Part shown: positions 1 through 9,234 of the stretch, piece by piece
Layout: each line of letters opens with the position of its first letter
Numbering within the stretch: position 1 is the first letter of the stretch
DNA from: Solirubrobacteraceae bacterium
GTDB lineage: Bacteria; Actinomycetota; Thermoleophilia; Solirubrobacterales; Solirubrobacteraceae
Reading direction: 5' to 3'
Length of the DNA: 37,615 bases
NCBI GenBank assembly: GCA_017882405.1
Contig: JADGPO010000123.1
Span: 1-37,615 of the forward strand
Program-made: the position numbers and the translations under genes
Notes under the pieces: model-generated
Seen by the model: the letters and a program-made list of their open reading frames with translations, nothing else
Databases searched by the model: none
Told to the model about the DNA's origin: nothing

Positions 1-1
1 C

Positions 2-210
2 TACATCGACGTGCGCAGCAACACCCTGGAGCAGTTCTTCACCACCAGCCGCCGCTATCACGACGACCACGGGGTCCACGTCGGGATGCCGACCGCCGAG
101 GCCGACGGGCGCGAGCACCGGGCGGCGATCATCGGCTGCGCGGAGGGCACGTGGCGCTGCTGGCGGTCGACAGCACGCTGCGCCGCCCCGGTGTGTTCGT
201 CTGCATCTAG
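2..210 (+). pseudogene. 3' end of an unrecognised gene, broken by a frameshift
   Basis: The gene enters from the left edge. From base 2 one frame reads like coding sequence (begins YIDVRSNTLEQFF) up to about base 145. A different frame then reads like a C-terminus (VALLAVDSTLRRPGVFVCI) and stops at TAG 208-210. That stop overlaps the stop of the convergent gene in a shared CTAG, an arrangement seen again at 19904-19907, which supports the second frame. The switch lies near the G-rich stretch at 141-150. I do not recognise the family. A sequencing indel, a true frameshift or a small deletion are all possible. Confidence 0.4.
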
Positions 211-668
211 CGGTCGGCGGTGAACGACAGCGCCAGCCCGCCCAGGCCCAGGCCGAGGGCCACCATGGCGAGCGTCTCCCCCGCGCCGGCGCCCGGGGAC
301 TCGGGCGCATAGCCGACCCCGGCATCGAACAGCGTTGCGCCGTTGGTCGGCGGCGCGCTCAGCGCGTGCAGCGTGAACGCCACTGCCACCACCAGCGCGG
401 CCATCAGCCCCAGCCGTGCCGGTCGCCCGCCCCGCAGGGCGGCGGCCGGCAGGCCCCCCGCCAGCAGCGCCAGCAGCACGTCGACGGCGGAGTATGCCTG
501 CCACGCGGTCGGGTCCCGGGGGACGCCCTGCAGCGCCGCGCTGGCCCCGTACTGGGCCAGCACCGAGCCTGGGAGGTGGCTCCACGGCAGAAACAGGGAG
601 CCCAGCAGCGCCAGGCCCGCGATCACCATCGCCCAGTCGGCCACCGCCTCTCGTCTGCCCGCGCTCAC
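207..668 (-). CDS. Small multi-pass membrane protein, unknown function
   Basis: A 153-residue protein with about four hydrophobic segments (near residues 13-30, 62-80, 86-105 and 130-150), so probably an integral membrane protein. A short acidic and proline-containing stretch (FLPWSHLPG) follows the first segment. No enzymatic motif is visible. The start is GTG at 668, chosen because a TACACT box lies nine bases upstream and no Shine-Dalgarno is present, matching the leaderless pattern in this window. It lies downstream of the response regulator and another small membrane protein on the same strand, but seems to have its own promoter. Family not recognised. Confidence 0.7.
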   Translation of the reverse strand: MSAGRREAVADWAMVIAGLALLGSLFLPWSHLPGSVLAQYGASAALQGVPRDPTAWQAYSAVDVLLALLAGGLPAAALRGGRPARLGLMAALVVAVAFTLHALSAPPTNGATLFDAGVGYAPESPGAGAGETLAMVALGLGLGGLALSFTADR

Positions 669-677
669 GGCGGCGGC

Positions 678-683
678 AGTGTA
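678..683 (-). promoter_or_regulatory. -10 box TACACT of a leaderless start
   Basis: TACACT on the minus strand, nine bases before the GTG at 668. The same hexamer at the same distance precedes the response regulator gene at 1840. No good -35 was found. Confidence 0.5.
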
Positions 684-713
684 CGCGCCGGCGCGCCCGG
701 ACTCCGCCCGGAC

Positions 714-1067
714 TCAGTACCGGCGCGCCGACCACAGCACGGCGCCGCCCACGTAGACGGCCCCGCCGACCAGCACCAGCCAGGCGATCGAGCCGCCGGC
801 GCTGGCCCACAGCCGGTGAGTGGCCGTCAGCGTGACCGCCAACGTGGCCAGCGCGGCGTAGAGCGCCGCCCGGCGCCGATCGCCCAGGCCGTACAGGTCG
901 CTGCGGCGCTCGCGGTAGAAGATCGTCGCCGCCCAGGTCATCGCCGCCAGGAACACCAGCCACACGGCCTGCAGCAGGACCGACGAGGCGGTCCCGCCGC
1001 CGGGCACGATCGCCACCACGGCGGCCAGCGCCATGATGATGATCACGTTGCGAACGGTCGACGTCAC
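714..1067 (-). CDS. Four-helix membrane protein coupled to the response regulator
   Basis: A 117-residue protein with four predicted transmembrane segments (about residues 6-22, 28-48, 66-84 and 90-110) and a basic loop (YRERRSDLYGLGDRRR) between the second and third. The start is GTG at 1067, overlapping the regulator's TGA as GTGA, so translation is probably coupled. No kinase or sensor motif is present, so it is not a histidine kinase. Co-transcription with an atypical response regulator suggests a shared membrane-related process; this is inference from position only. Longer readings upstream in this frame are antisense or shadow sequence of the regulator gene. Confidence 0.72.
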   Translation of the reverse strand: MTSTVRNVIIIMALAAVVAIVPGGGTASSVLLQAVWLVFLAAMTWAATIFYRERRSDLYGLGDRRRAALYAALATLAVTLTATHRLWASAGGSIAWLVLVGGAVYVGGAVLWSARRY

Positions 1068-1840
1068 CGCTTCAAGAGTACGACGTCCGCGGCCGGTGCC
1101 GTCCCGGCGCCGGCGGGCGCCGGGACGGCCCCGCCGACAGGCTCGGCGGCGAACCGGTAGCCGACCCCGAAGTGGGTGTGCACGTAGCGCCATCCGGGCG
1201 ACACCGCCTCCAGCTTGAGCCGCAGCTTGCGCACGAACACGTCGACCGACCGGTCCCCCCGCGCCATCGTGTATCCCCATACCCGCTGGTAGGCGTCCTC
1301 GCGTTCCAGCACCTGGCCTTCGGCGGCGGCCAGCAGGTGCAGGAGCTCGTACTCCTTGCGCGACAGCGACGCCGCCCGGTCGCCGACGTAGACGTCGAAG
1401 CGGTCGGGCCTGATCAACAGCTCGCCGGCCACGATCGTCGTCTGCTCCACCGGCACGTCCCCCATCCGGCGCCGGCGCAGCACCGCCTCCACTCGCGCCA
1501 CGAGCTCGTCGGGATGGCACGGCTTGGCGATCCAGTCATCGGCACCGCCCCGCAGCGCCCGCACGCGGTCGGCGACCGGCGATGGCGCGGCGACCACCAG
1601 CAGACCCAGCCCCGGCAGCGCTCCGGCCACCCGTTCCACGTACTCCAGACCGGTGATCGCCGGGTTGACGATCAGAGAATGCAGGCGCAGCGCGGCCAGC
1701 TGGTCGGGCGCGGGGGCATAGCCGAACAGCTCGCGATCCCAGTGCAGCGCCTCGAGGCGCCGGTCGAGTACGGCCACCAGGCCGCTGTCGTCGTCGATCA
1801 GCGCGAGCCTGACGCCCGTGGCCTGCCGTGGCGGGGCCAT
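1064..1840 (-). CDS. OmpR-type response regulator with a degenerate receiver
   Basis: 258 residues: a receiver-like domain (about 10-125) and a C-terminal winged-helix DNA-binding domain (about 140-232) with OmpR/PhoB features (LSRKEYELLHLL, RSVDVFVRKLRLKLE, VGYRF). The acidic cluster IDDD (15-18) and the conserved Lys (K106, in AKP) are present. The phospho-acceptor position is Asn (N59, in LIVNPAITG) instead of Asp, and the Ser/Thr switch position reads Ala (VVAAPSP). It is therefore unlikely to be switched by normal phosphotransfer and may respond to a ligand or protein partner, or be constitutively active. No histidine kinase is adjacent. A 25-residue Ala/Pro-rich tail follows the DNA-binding domain. 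Its TGA overlaps the start of the next gene. Confidence 0.88.
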   Translation of the reverse strand: MAPPRQATGVRLALIDDDSGLVAVLDRRLEALHWDRELFGYAPAPDQLAALRLHSLIVNPAITGLEYVERVAGALPGLGLLVVAAPSPVADRVRALRGGADDWIAKPCHPDELVARVEAVLRRRRMGDVPVEQTTIVAGELLIRPDRFDVYVGDRAASLSRKEYELLHLLAAAEGQVLEREDAYQRVWGYTMARGDRSVDVFVRKLRLKLEAVSPGWRYVHTHFGVGYRFAAEPVGGAVPAPAGAGTAPAADVVLLKR

Positions 1841-1849
1841 GTGTGACTG

Positions 1850-1855
1850 AGTGTA
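1850..1855 (-). promoter_or_regulatory. -10 box TACACT of a leaderless start
   Basis: TACACT on the minus strand, nine bases before the ATG at 1840 of the response regulator; no Shine-Dalgarno lies between. Confidence 0.5.
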
Positions 1856-1880
1856 GGGCCGCCACCCGACGGGCTAGCAG

Positions 1881-3755
<1,875 letters not shown>

Positions 3756-3763
3756 GACCTCTG

Positions 3764-3769
3764 ATGGTA
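3764..3769 (-). promoter_or_regulatory. -10 box TACCAT for the ABC-F gene
   Basis: TACCAT on the minus strand, eight bases before the ATG at 3755. It lies back to back with TAAGAT (3790-3795) for the plus strand, giving a compact divergent promoter. Confidence 0.45.
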
Positions 3770-3789
3770 GGACCCGGAGGGCCACCGAA

Positions 3790-3795
3790 TAAGAT
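3790..3795 (+). promoter_or_regulatory. -10 box TAAGAT for the small gene at 3804
   Basis: TAAGAT, eight bases before the ATG at 3804. It matches the leaderless spacing seen elsewhere in the window and supports 3804 as a real start. Confidence 0.45.
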
Positions 3796-3803
3796 CGTGC
3801 GCG

Positions 3804-4006
3804 ATGGCCCGTACGCCCGCGTACCAACCGATTCCGCCGCGCGAGGGCCACGCGCGCGGTCTGCGGGCCCTGGCGTCGTTCCGGCTGAGCGACTGCGCCG
3901 ACGACGCGGCGGCGGCGGCGGTCTCACCAGCCGCGAAGCCGAGTACAACCCGGCGCTGCTGTCGGCGCTTGAGGCAGTGGCCGCCCCCCAGAGCATCGCC
4001 GCTTAG
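3804..4006 (+). pseudogene. Small gene split across two frames at a GCG run
   Basis: From the ATG at 3804 one frame has the third-position GC bias of coding sequence (MARTPAYQPIPPREGHARG up to SDCADDAAAA). At the run of GCG/GGC repeats (about 3907-3921) the coding character moves to the next frame, which reads LTSREAEYNPALLSALEAV and stops at TAG 4004-4006. Together they would make a protein of about 67 residues. The repeat is prone to slippage, so this may be a sequencing indel, programmed slippage or a true frameshift. Family not recognised. The leaderless -10 box in front argues that the start is real. Confidence 0.42.
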
Positions 4007-4028
4007 CCGGATTCGCCCGGCGATCAGA

Positions 4029-4034
4029 TACGCT
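4029..4034 (+). promoter_or_regulatory. -10 box TACGCT of a leaderless start
   Basis: TACGCT, nine bases before the ATG at 4044; no Shine-Dalgarno lies between. Confidence 0.4.
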
Positions 4035-4043
4035 CTGCGAACG

Positions 4044-4322
4044 ATGCGCCGCGCCCGGATCACCCTCGCCCTCGCGACCGTGGCGGTCGCGCTGCTGACG
4101 ATCCCCTCAGCCGCCTTCGCGCGGGCCGACGGAGGTCAGGGCTGGTGGGGCGAGAGCAACGACAAGGACGTCACCAATGTGATGTTCATCACCATCGCCT
4201 TCTTCCCCCTGCTGATCACGGTTCTCTCGCTGATCCAGTGGCGTCTGGACAAGCGCAAGCACGCCCGCGAGGACGCGCTCAAGGCGCGCGCCGCCAACGC
4301 CGACTGGCGCGGCGGCTGGTAG
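4044..4322 (+). CDS. Small membrane-anchored protein with signal sequence
   Basis: 92 residues. The N-terminus (MRRARITLALATVAVALL) is a typical signal sequence ending near ALA-type residues at about 24-26. A short Gly/Trp-rich acidic segment (GGQGWWGESNDKD) follows, then a transmembrane helix (about 44-62) and a basic cytoplasmic tail (DKRKHARED) ending in WRGGW. The start is the ATG at 4044; upstream in-frame codons belong to the preceding broken gene's region. Function unknown. It could be a subunit of a larger membrane complex, but no neighbour points to one. Confidence 0.7.
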   Translation: MRRARITLALATVAVALLTIPSAAFARADGGQGWWGESNDKDVTNVMFITIAFFPLLITVLSLIQWRLDKRKHAREDALKARAANADWRGGW

Positions 4323-4324
4323 TC

Positions 4325-4338
4325 GGCCGGCGCCGGCC
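4325..4338. repeat. 14-bp perfect GC palindrome between convergent genes
   Basis: GGCCGGCGCCGGCC is its own reverse complement and sits between the stops of two convergent genes (4322 and 4361). It could act as a terminator or protein-binding site, but it has no loop and no T-tract, and GC-only palindromes arise easily in such DNA. Confidence 0.35.
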
Positions 4339-4360
4339 CGCAGCACACATCCCGCGCAGA

Positions 4361-5854
4361 TCAGGCAGGGGCCGCGGCGCTCTCGGAGGCCGCCGCCTGC
4401 GCATGCTCGCGGCTGTCACGCGAGGAGATGAGCAGAGCGGCCAGGATCGCGCCGGCGAGGGCGAACCCGGCGCCGACCAGAAATGCCCGGTCAAAGCCCT
4501 TGGTCAGGGCCACCGCCGCGTTGTGGACGCCGCCGTGAAGAACGCTCTGCGTGCGGCTGTTGGCGATCGTCGCCAGGATCGCCAGCCCCAGCGCGCCGCC
4601 GACCTGCTGTGAGGTGTTGATCAGGCCAGAGGCCAGCCCCGCCTCGTTGGGCTTGGTGCCGGTGACCGCGGCGATCGTCACCGGGACAAACGCGAAGCCC
4701 AGTCCGACGGCGGCCAGCACCGACGGGCCGAGCACGTCGGCGGCGAACGAGCCCCCGGTTGCGGGGACCTGGGAGAACCACAGCAGAGCTCCGGCGATCA
4801 GCAGCAGCCCGGCGATCAGAGGCGTCTTGAAGCCCAGCCGGGTGACCAGCTGAGAAGCCACGCCCGCCGAGACGATGATGCCCACCGCCAGCGGCAGGTA
4901 GGAGACGCCGGCCTTGATCGCCGAATAGCCGAGCACGTTCTGCAGGTACAGCGAGATGAAGTAGAACATCGAGAACAGCGACATGCCGATCAGCAGGCCG
5001 ACGATGTTGGCGCCCCGCAGCGTGCGCAGGCGGAAGATCGAGAATGGCACCAGCGGATCGCGCTGGCGCAGTTCGATCGCCACGAAGCCGATCAGCAGCA
5101 CGACCGCGCCGGCCAGGCAGAGGATCGTGCGGGTGGCGCCCCAGCCGACGTTGACCGCCTCGACCATCGCGTAGACGAGCAGCGCCAGGCCGGCGGTAAC
5201 GGTCACCGCGCCCGGGATGTCGAAGGAGTGGGACGAGTGGGATCCGATATCGCGGCGACTCTCGAGCAGCGTACGCGGGGCCAGCGCGGCCGCCGCCAGC
5301 CCGATCGGGACGTTGACGAACAGCACCCAGCGCCAGCTCAGCCCGCTGGTGAGGATCCCGCCCAGCAGCACGCCGGCGGCGCCACCGGCGCCGGCCACCG
5401 CGCCCCAGATGCCCAGCGCGCGGTTGCGCTCGGCCCCCTCGGCGAACGTGGTGGTGATGATCGACAGCGCGGCCGGCGAGACGATCGCCGCGCCCAGGCC
5501 CTGCACCGCGCGAGCCGCGATCAGCCAGCCCTCGGACTGCGCGATGCCACCCGCGAGCGAGGCCACGGAGAACAGGATCAGGCCGAGCATGAACATGCGG
5601 CGGCGGCCGAGCAGGTCGGCCATCCGGCCGCCGAGCAGCAGAAAGCCGCCGAAGGTCAGCGTGTAGGCGTTCACCACCCAGGTCAGATCGTCACGGGAGA
5701 AGTGCAACGCCGAGCCGATCGAGGGCAGCGCGACGTTTACAATCGACGCATCGATGACGATCACGAACTGCGTCATCGCGAGCAGCAGAAGGGCGAGGTT
5801 CTTCGCTCGGGGGGCGTAGAGCTCTGCTGGCTGATCTTCGTTAACAGTGGACAT
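4361..5854 (-). CDS. MFS multidrug efflux pump, DHA2 (14-TM) type
   Basis: 497 residues with about 14 hydrophobic segments and the family motif A region GGRMADLLGRRRMF after the second helix. The motif-C-like stretch GAVAGAGGAAGVLLGG marks drug:H+ antiporters, and the early helix VIVIDASIVNVALPSIG is typical of EmrB/QacA-like DHA2 exporters. It would export hydrophobic compounds across the cytoplasmic membrane using the proton gradient. The start is ATG 5854, preceded by GGAGG nine bases upstream; a longer reading to 5902 would include the promoter. It is divergent from a TetR-family gene whose probable operator overlaps this gene's promoter, so drug-inducible repression is likely. Substrate unknown. 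Confidence 0.92.
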   Translation of the reverse strand: MSTVNEDQPAELYAPRAKNLALLLLAMTQFVIVIDASIVNVALPSIGSALHFSRDDLTWVVNAYTLTFGGFLLLGGRMADLLGRRRMFMLGLILFSVASLAGGIAQSEGWLIAARAVQGLGAAIVSPAALSIITTTFAEGAERNRALGIWGAVAGAGGAAGVLLGGILTSGLSWRWVLFVNVPIGLAAAALAPRTLLESRRDIGSHSSHSFDIPGAVTVTAGLALLVYAMVEAVNVGWGATRTILCLAGAVVLLIGFVAIELRQRDPLVPFSIFRLRTLRGANIVGLLIGMSLFSMFYFISLYLQNVLGYSAIKAGVSYLPLAVGIIVSAGVASQLVTRLGFKTPLIAGLLLIAGALLWFSQVPATGGSFAADVLGPSVLAAVGLGFAFVPVTIAAVTGTKPNEAGLASGLINTSQQVGGALGLAILATIANSRTQSVLHGGVHNAAVALTKGFDRAFLVGAGFALAGAILAALLISSRDSREHAQAAASESAAAPA

Positions 5855-5888
5855 GGAAGCTGACCTCCGGTTCCGCTTGCCTCGGGGC

Positions 5889-5918
5889 ACTATACTGAAC
5901 AACGATTCCGGTCGTCAA
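5889..5918 (-). promoter_or_regulatory. Sigma70-type promoter of the MFS pump gene
   Basis: On the minus strand TTGACG (5918-5913), an 18-base spacer and TATAGT (5894-5889) make a near-consensus promoter. Transcription would begin near 5882, giving a leader of about 28 nt containing GGAGG. This is one of the best canonical promoters in the window. Confidence 0.7.
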
Positions 5919-5925
5919 CGAATCC
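5900..5925. promoter_or_regulatory. Probable TetR operator
   Basis: CAACGATTCC (5900-5909) and CAACGAATCC (5916-5925) form a direct repeat with a 16-base period. Within it GATTC (5904-5908) and GAATC (5920-5924) form an inverted repeat with an 11-base spacer. The element lies inside the -35/spacer region of the pump promoter and just before the TetR gene, the expected place for a repressor that controls both. Confidence 0.5.
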
Positions 5926-5937
5926 TGTGATCAGACG

Positions 5938-6519
5938 GTGACCGACATGCTCAGCCAGGAGGAGCGCCCGCAGCGGGCCGACGCCCGCCGCAATCGTCAG
6001 CGGATCCTGGAGAGCGCGCGCGAGGTGTTCGCGCAATCGGGTGCCGACGCGCAGATCGACGAGGTGGCGCGGCGAGCCGGCGTCGGGGTGGGCACCGTCT
6101 ACCGCCACTTCCCCACCAAGGAGGCACTGCTCTCAGAGCTGGTGCGCGAGAAGTTCCGGCTGCTGAGCGAAGGCGCCCGTGACGCCCTGCAGCGGACGGG
6201 CGAGCCGTTTCAGATCTTGACCGACTTGCTGCGCGAGAACGCGACGAAGCTGGGGCGCGATGCCGCCATGCAGCAGGCGCTGGCAGGCGCCGGGGATCAG
6301 ATCTGGATCCACGCCGCGGCCGAGCAGGAGGAGCTCGTCGAGCTCACCGGTGAGCTGATCGCCCGCGCCCATGCCACGGGCTCGATCCGCGCCGACGCCA
6401 CGGCCATCGACATCGGGATGCTGATGTGCGGGCTGTGCGCGACGATGGCACACCCCGCCAGGGGCTTTGACTGGCATCGCCACCTGGAGCTGATCATCGA
6501 CGCGCTCCGCCCCTGCTAG
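5938..6519 (+). CDS. TetR family transcriptional regulator
   Basis: 193 residues. The N-terminal helix-turn-helix (about 20-65) has classic TetR features: RILESAREVFAQSG, then IDEVARRAGVGVGTVYRHF and PTKEALL. The C-terminal ligand/dimerisation region is helical, as in SBI-domain TetR proteins. The start may be GTG 5938 or ATG 5947; both lie just after the probable operator. Divergence from a DHA2 pump suggests that it represses the pump and itself and is released by a pump substrate. This is established for the family as a type and inferred here from position. Confidence 0.9.
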   Translation: MTDMLSQEERPQRADARRNRQRILESAREVFAQSGADAQIDEVARRAGVGVGTVYRHFPTKEALLSELVREKFRLLSEGARDALQRTGEPFQILTDLLRENATKLGRDAAMQQALAGAGDQIWIHAAAEQEELVELTGELIARAHATGSIRADATAIDIGMLMCGLCATMAHPARGFDWHRHLELIIDALRPC

Positions 6520-6538
6520 TGCGGCACTGACCCGTCTC

Positions 6539-6976
6539 GTGAGCGACGCGATCGCCACGAGCCTCGTCGGCTCCTACCCCCAGCCGGACTGGCTCGTCGA
6601 TCGGGAGGCGCTCAACCAGCGCCTGCCTCTCCGCCTGCGCGCGCGGGAGCTCTGGCGCATCGACGCCGCATGGCTGCGCGACGCTCCGGACGACGCTGTC
6701 ATCGTGGCCATCGCCGACCAGGAGCGCGCCGGGCTCAGCATCATCACCGACGGGGAGATCCGCCGCGAGGGCTACTCCAACCACTTCGCCAACGCGCTCG
6801 AGGGTGTCGACCTCAAGCATCCCGGCACGATCGTCAGCCGCGCCGGCACGACCGCGATGGTGCCGGTTGACGACTTCGATCAGCCGCTCCAGACGGCGGT
6901 TGCCGCGGGTCGGCGCGCGCAGCCGCACCTCGGCCAGGGCATCGCGCGGGGGGATCGGAGGCTCGACGGTCACTAG
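6539..6976 (+). pseudogene. Truncated MetE-like (vitamin B12-independent methionine synthase C-domain) gene
   Basis: From GTG 6539 the first 105 or so residues match the start of the MetE C-terminal-domain-like family: ATSLVGSYPQPDWL, then RAGLSIITDGEIRREGYSNHF. Full-length members have roughly 330-380 residues and carry zinc-binding His/Cys residues in the missing part. The family resemblance ends near 6866 after AMVPV. The remaining residues to TAG 6974-6976 are the antisense of another gene fragment, an HD-family N-terminus on the minus strand. The product would lack the catalytic core. It starts 19 bases after the TetR stop. The junction looks like a deletion that removed the 3' halves of two convergent genes. 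Confidence 0.75.
6866..6973 (-). pseudogene. N-terminal fragment of an HD-domain-like protein
   Basis: GTG at 6973 overlaps the exopolyphosphatase stop as TAGTG and opens a frame with coding character for about 36 residues (VTVEPPIPPRDALAEVRLRA, then PTRGNRRLERLIEVVN). Beyond that the frame is antisense to the MetE-like fragment. The segment resembles the start of a family of actinobacterial HD-domain phosphohydrolases, from memory; the HD motif itself is absent. Its position after ppx fits nucleotide or polyphosphate metabolism. The family call is uncertain, but truncation at the same point as the MetE-like gene is clear. Confidence 0.5.
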
Positions 6977-7848
6977 GCCATGGCTTCTAGCAGCACGCCC
7001 TCGCGGATGCCGCCCCGCCCCACCACGATCGGGGTGCCCAGCCGCTGCGCCATTGCCTCCAGAATCAGCAGGCCGGCGGGCAGCAGCCGGGCGCGCTGCG
7101 GGTCGATCTGCGTGCGCTGAGCCACGATCGCGGACGGCTCGCGGGCCAGCACTCGCACTGCGCGCACCAGCGCTCCGGCATCGAGCGCCGCTCCCGCCAG
7201 CCGGGCCAGCGAGGTGGCGCTCCCGCCGACGGCGACGGTCAGCGCCGGCCGTGGCGGGGTCAGCGACATCAAGGTGGTGGCCACCTCCCGACGGGCAGCG
7301 GCCAGCTGCGCGGCCGATGGCGGATCGCTGTGCAGCCACTGGTCGGTCAGCGTGCTCGAGCCCAGCTCGATCGACGCCCACCAGCCGACGTGCGACGGAA
7401 GACTGCCGACCACGATCTCGGACGACCCACCGCCGACGTCGAGCACGCAGAGCAGCGCGGGCGGGACGAGCTCTGCGTCCAGCATCGCGGCGGCGCCGCA
7501 GAAGGCGAGTCGCGCCTCCTCAGCGCCGGACAGGATCTCCACCTCAAGACCGGTCGCGGCCCGGATCGCCTCGATCAGCTGCTGGCCGTTGGCAGCGTGG
7601 CGGATGGCGGCTGTGGCGACGGCGCGAAGCCGGGTGGCACCCGTCCGGCGCGCGGTCTCCAGCTGGGCGGCGACCACCGCGACCACCTCCTCGATCTTCT
7701 CAGGCGCGATCTCCCCACCCCGGGCCATGCCGCGTCCGATCCGCGTGAACGCACGCTCTTGGTGGACCTCCTGCAGGCAGTCCGCGGTCCGATCGGCCAC
7801 CAGCAACCGAGTGGTGTTCGAGCCGATGTCGATGCAGCCGGCTCGCAT
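6973..7848 (-). CDS. ppx: Exopolyphosphatase / guanosine pentaphosphate phosphohydrolase (Ppx/GppA)
   Basis: 291 residues, matching the short actinobacterial Ppx/GppA type, which lacks the C-terminal HD-like extension of E. coli Ppx. The ASKHA-fold phosphate motifs are present: CIDIGSNTTRLLV (5-17) and VLDVGGGSSEIVVG (about 138-151). A third glycine-rich element, AVGGSATSLA, follows. It would hydrolyse terminal phosphates of polyphosphate and/or pppGpp in the cytoplasm. The start is ATG 7848, eight bases after the upstream MFS gene's stop, so the two are probably one operon. The next gene, an HD-family fragment, overlaps its stop. Confidence 0.88.
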   Translation of the reverse strand: MRAGCIDIGSNTTRLLVADRTADCLQEVHQERAFTRIGRGMARGGEIAPEKIEEVVAVVAAQLETARRTGATRLRAVATAAIRHAANGQQLIEAIRAATGLEVEILSGAEEARLAFCGAAAMLDAELVPPALLCVLDVGGGSSEIVVGSLPSHVGWWASIELGSSTLTDQWLHSDPPSAAQLAAARREVATTLMSLTPPRPALTVAVGGSATSLARLAGAALDAGALVRAVRVLAREPSAIVAQRTQIDPQRARLLPAGLLILEAMAQRLGTPIVVGRGGIREGVLLEAMA

Positions 7849-7856
7849 GGCGCTGC

Positions 7857-9128
7857 TCAGACGACCGACTTGTGGCCGCTCGTGGGCGCGGTGGGTGCGT
7901 CGTCGATCGGGAGGGAGTCGCCGGGCGGCGCCGGCTGGGCTGCGGGCGTCATCACCGCGGGACGCAGGGCGAACACCACGACGGCGGCGAACAACAGCGA
8001 CCCCGCGCCGGCGACGCCGAGGGCGACGCGGGCCGACGCCACCGACGCGATCACGCCGCCCACCAGGATGCCGAGGCCGGGCGCCAGTTGGGACATCGAT
8101 TGGTTGAGGCTCATGATCAGCGCCATCCACTCCTGCTGCGCCCGCTGCTGGACGGCGGTCTGCGCGGCGGTCGACTCCACGCCGTTGCCGACGCCCGCGA
8201 TCGCCGCCCCCACCACGCCGAGCGCCAGCGAGGGCGCCACAGTCATCACGAAGAAGCCGATGGCAAGCGCCAGCGCGCTGGCACCGATGAGGAATCGCGC
8301 TGAGCGCCGGCGCCAGCGGGCGATCACGATGCTGCCGGCAACCGCTCCCCCTCCCCACGCCGACAGAAGCGCGCCGTAACCGTCCGCTCCGGCATGCAGC
8401 ACACGCTGGGCGTAGACGACCTCGACCGGGATCGAGATCGTGAAGCAGGCCTGGCCGATCCCGTGCGCCACCAGCAGCCGCCACAGGCCCCGGTCGGCGC
8501 GGGCGTGGGCCAGCGCGCCGCGCAGCCGTCCGGTGGTGGGGCCTGCGGCCTCCGACCTGCCGGGCAAACCGGCGGTGGCGAGTAGCACCCCCATGACGGC
8601 GAACAGGCCGCAGTTGGCCAACAGCGCGGTGACCGTCCCGCCGGCGACCACGACCAGGCCGCCCAGCAGCGGACCGGCCGCGAAGCAGATCGCGAACCCG
8701 GCATTGGCCACGACGTTGCCCTCGGGCACCAGGTCCAGCGGCCGCAGCACCTGCACCCGTACGGTGGCCGCCATCGCCCGGGCGATGATCGCGACCACCC
8801 CGTCCAGCAGCGCCAGGATCAGTACGGGCGCCACCGCGAACCGGCTCGTCATCCACGCCAGAACGCCGAACAGCACCGCCTCGATCGCGTACAGCACCGG
8901 CAGCAGCCGGCTGGGGGCGCGGCGGTCCAGCTTCGCCACCAGCGCCGGTGAGATCAGCGCGGGCAGCACCTGCGAGCAGAGGAAGAACCCGGTGGAGCCG
9001 ATCGCCGAGCCGGTCCGCCGGTAGACCAGCAGCGCCAGCGCCAGCGTACCGACCGCCCACGCCAGCTCGTTGAGCAAGTAGGCGGCGAGCAGCCGGCGGA
9101 AGACGGCGATCCGCAGGACCTGTTTCAT
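7857..9128 (-). CDS. MFS transporter, 12-TM
   Basis: 423 residues from the ATG at 9128, which has GGAGG ten bases upstream; a longer reading to 9161 is less likely. About 12 transmembrane segments. The start (MKQVLRIAVFRRLLAAYLLN) and the layout resemble MFS_3/EntS-like exporters. Related proteins export siderophores, macrolides or other small molecules, but no substrate is indicated here. The C-terminal tail is proline- and alanine-rich. It is the first gene of a probable operon with ppx and the truncated HD-family gene. Confidence 0.85.
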   Translation of the reverse strand: MKQVLRIAVFRRLLAAYLLNELAWAVGTLALALLVYRRTGSAIGSTGFFLCSQVLPALISPALVAKLDRRAPSRLLPVLYAIEAVLFGVLAWMTSRFAVAPVLILALLDGVVAIIARAMAATVRVQVLRPLDLVPEGNVVANAGFAICFAAGPLLGGLVVVAGGTVTALLANCGLFAVMGVLLATAGLPGRSEAAGPTTGRLRGALAHARADRGLWRLLVAHGIGQACFTISIPVEVVYAQRVLHAGADGYGALLSAWGGGAVAGSIVIARWRRRSARFLIGASALALAIGFFVMTVAPSLALGVVGAAIAGVGNGVESTAAQTAVQQRAQQEWMALIMSLNQSMSQLAPGLGILVGGVIASVASARVALGVAGAGSLLFAAVVVFALRPAVMTPAAQPAPPGDSLPIDDAPTAPTSGHKSVV

Positions 9129-9234
9129 GTCAGCTGCGCCTCCGGACCGGAGTGCTGCCACCGCTCAAGGTCGCTCGCGCCAGATACGCGGTCCTCAGTG
9201 TTGCCACTGCCTACTGGCCTCAAACGAGAGTCCA
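9129..9234. other. Intergenic region between MFS and PEP-mutase genes
   Basis: About 105 bases. It holds GGAGG at about 9139-9143 serving the MFS start on the minus strand. No convincing promoter, tRNA or hairpin terminator was seen. Confidence 0.4.

Noticed and set aside
7849..9060. N-terminal extension of the ppx frame to 9060
   Set aside because: It overlaps the MFS transporter gene in another frame and reads as low-complexity Gly/Arg sequence; Ppx clearly starts at 7848.
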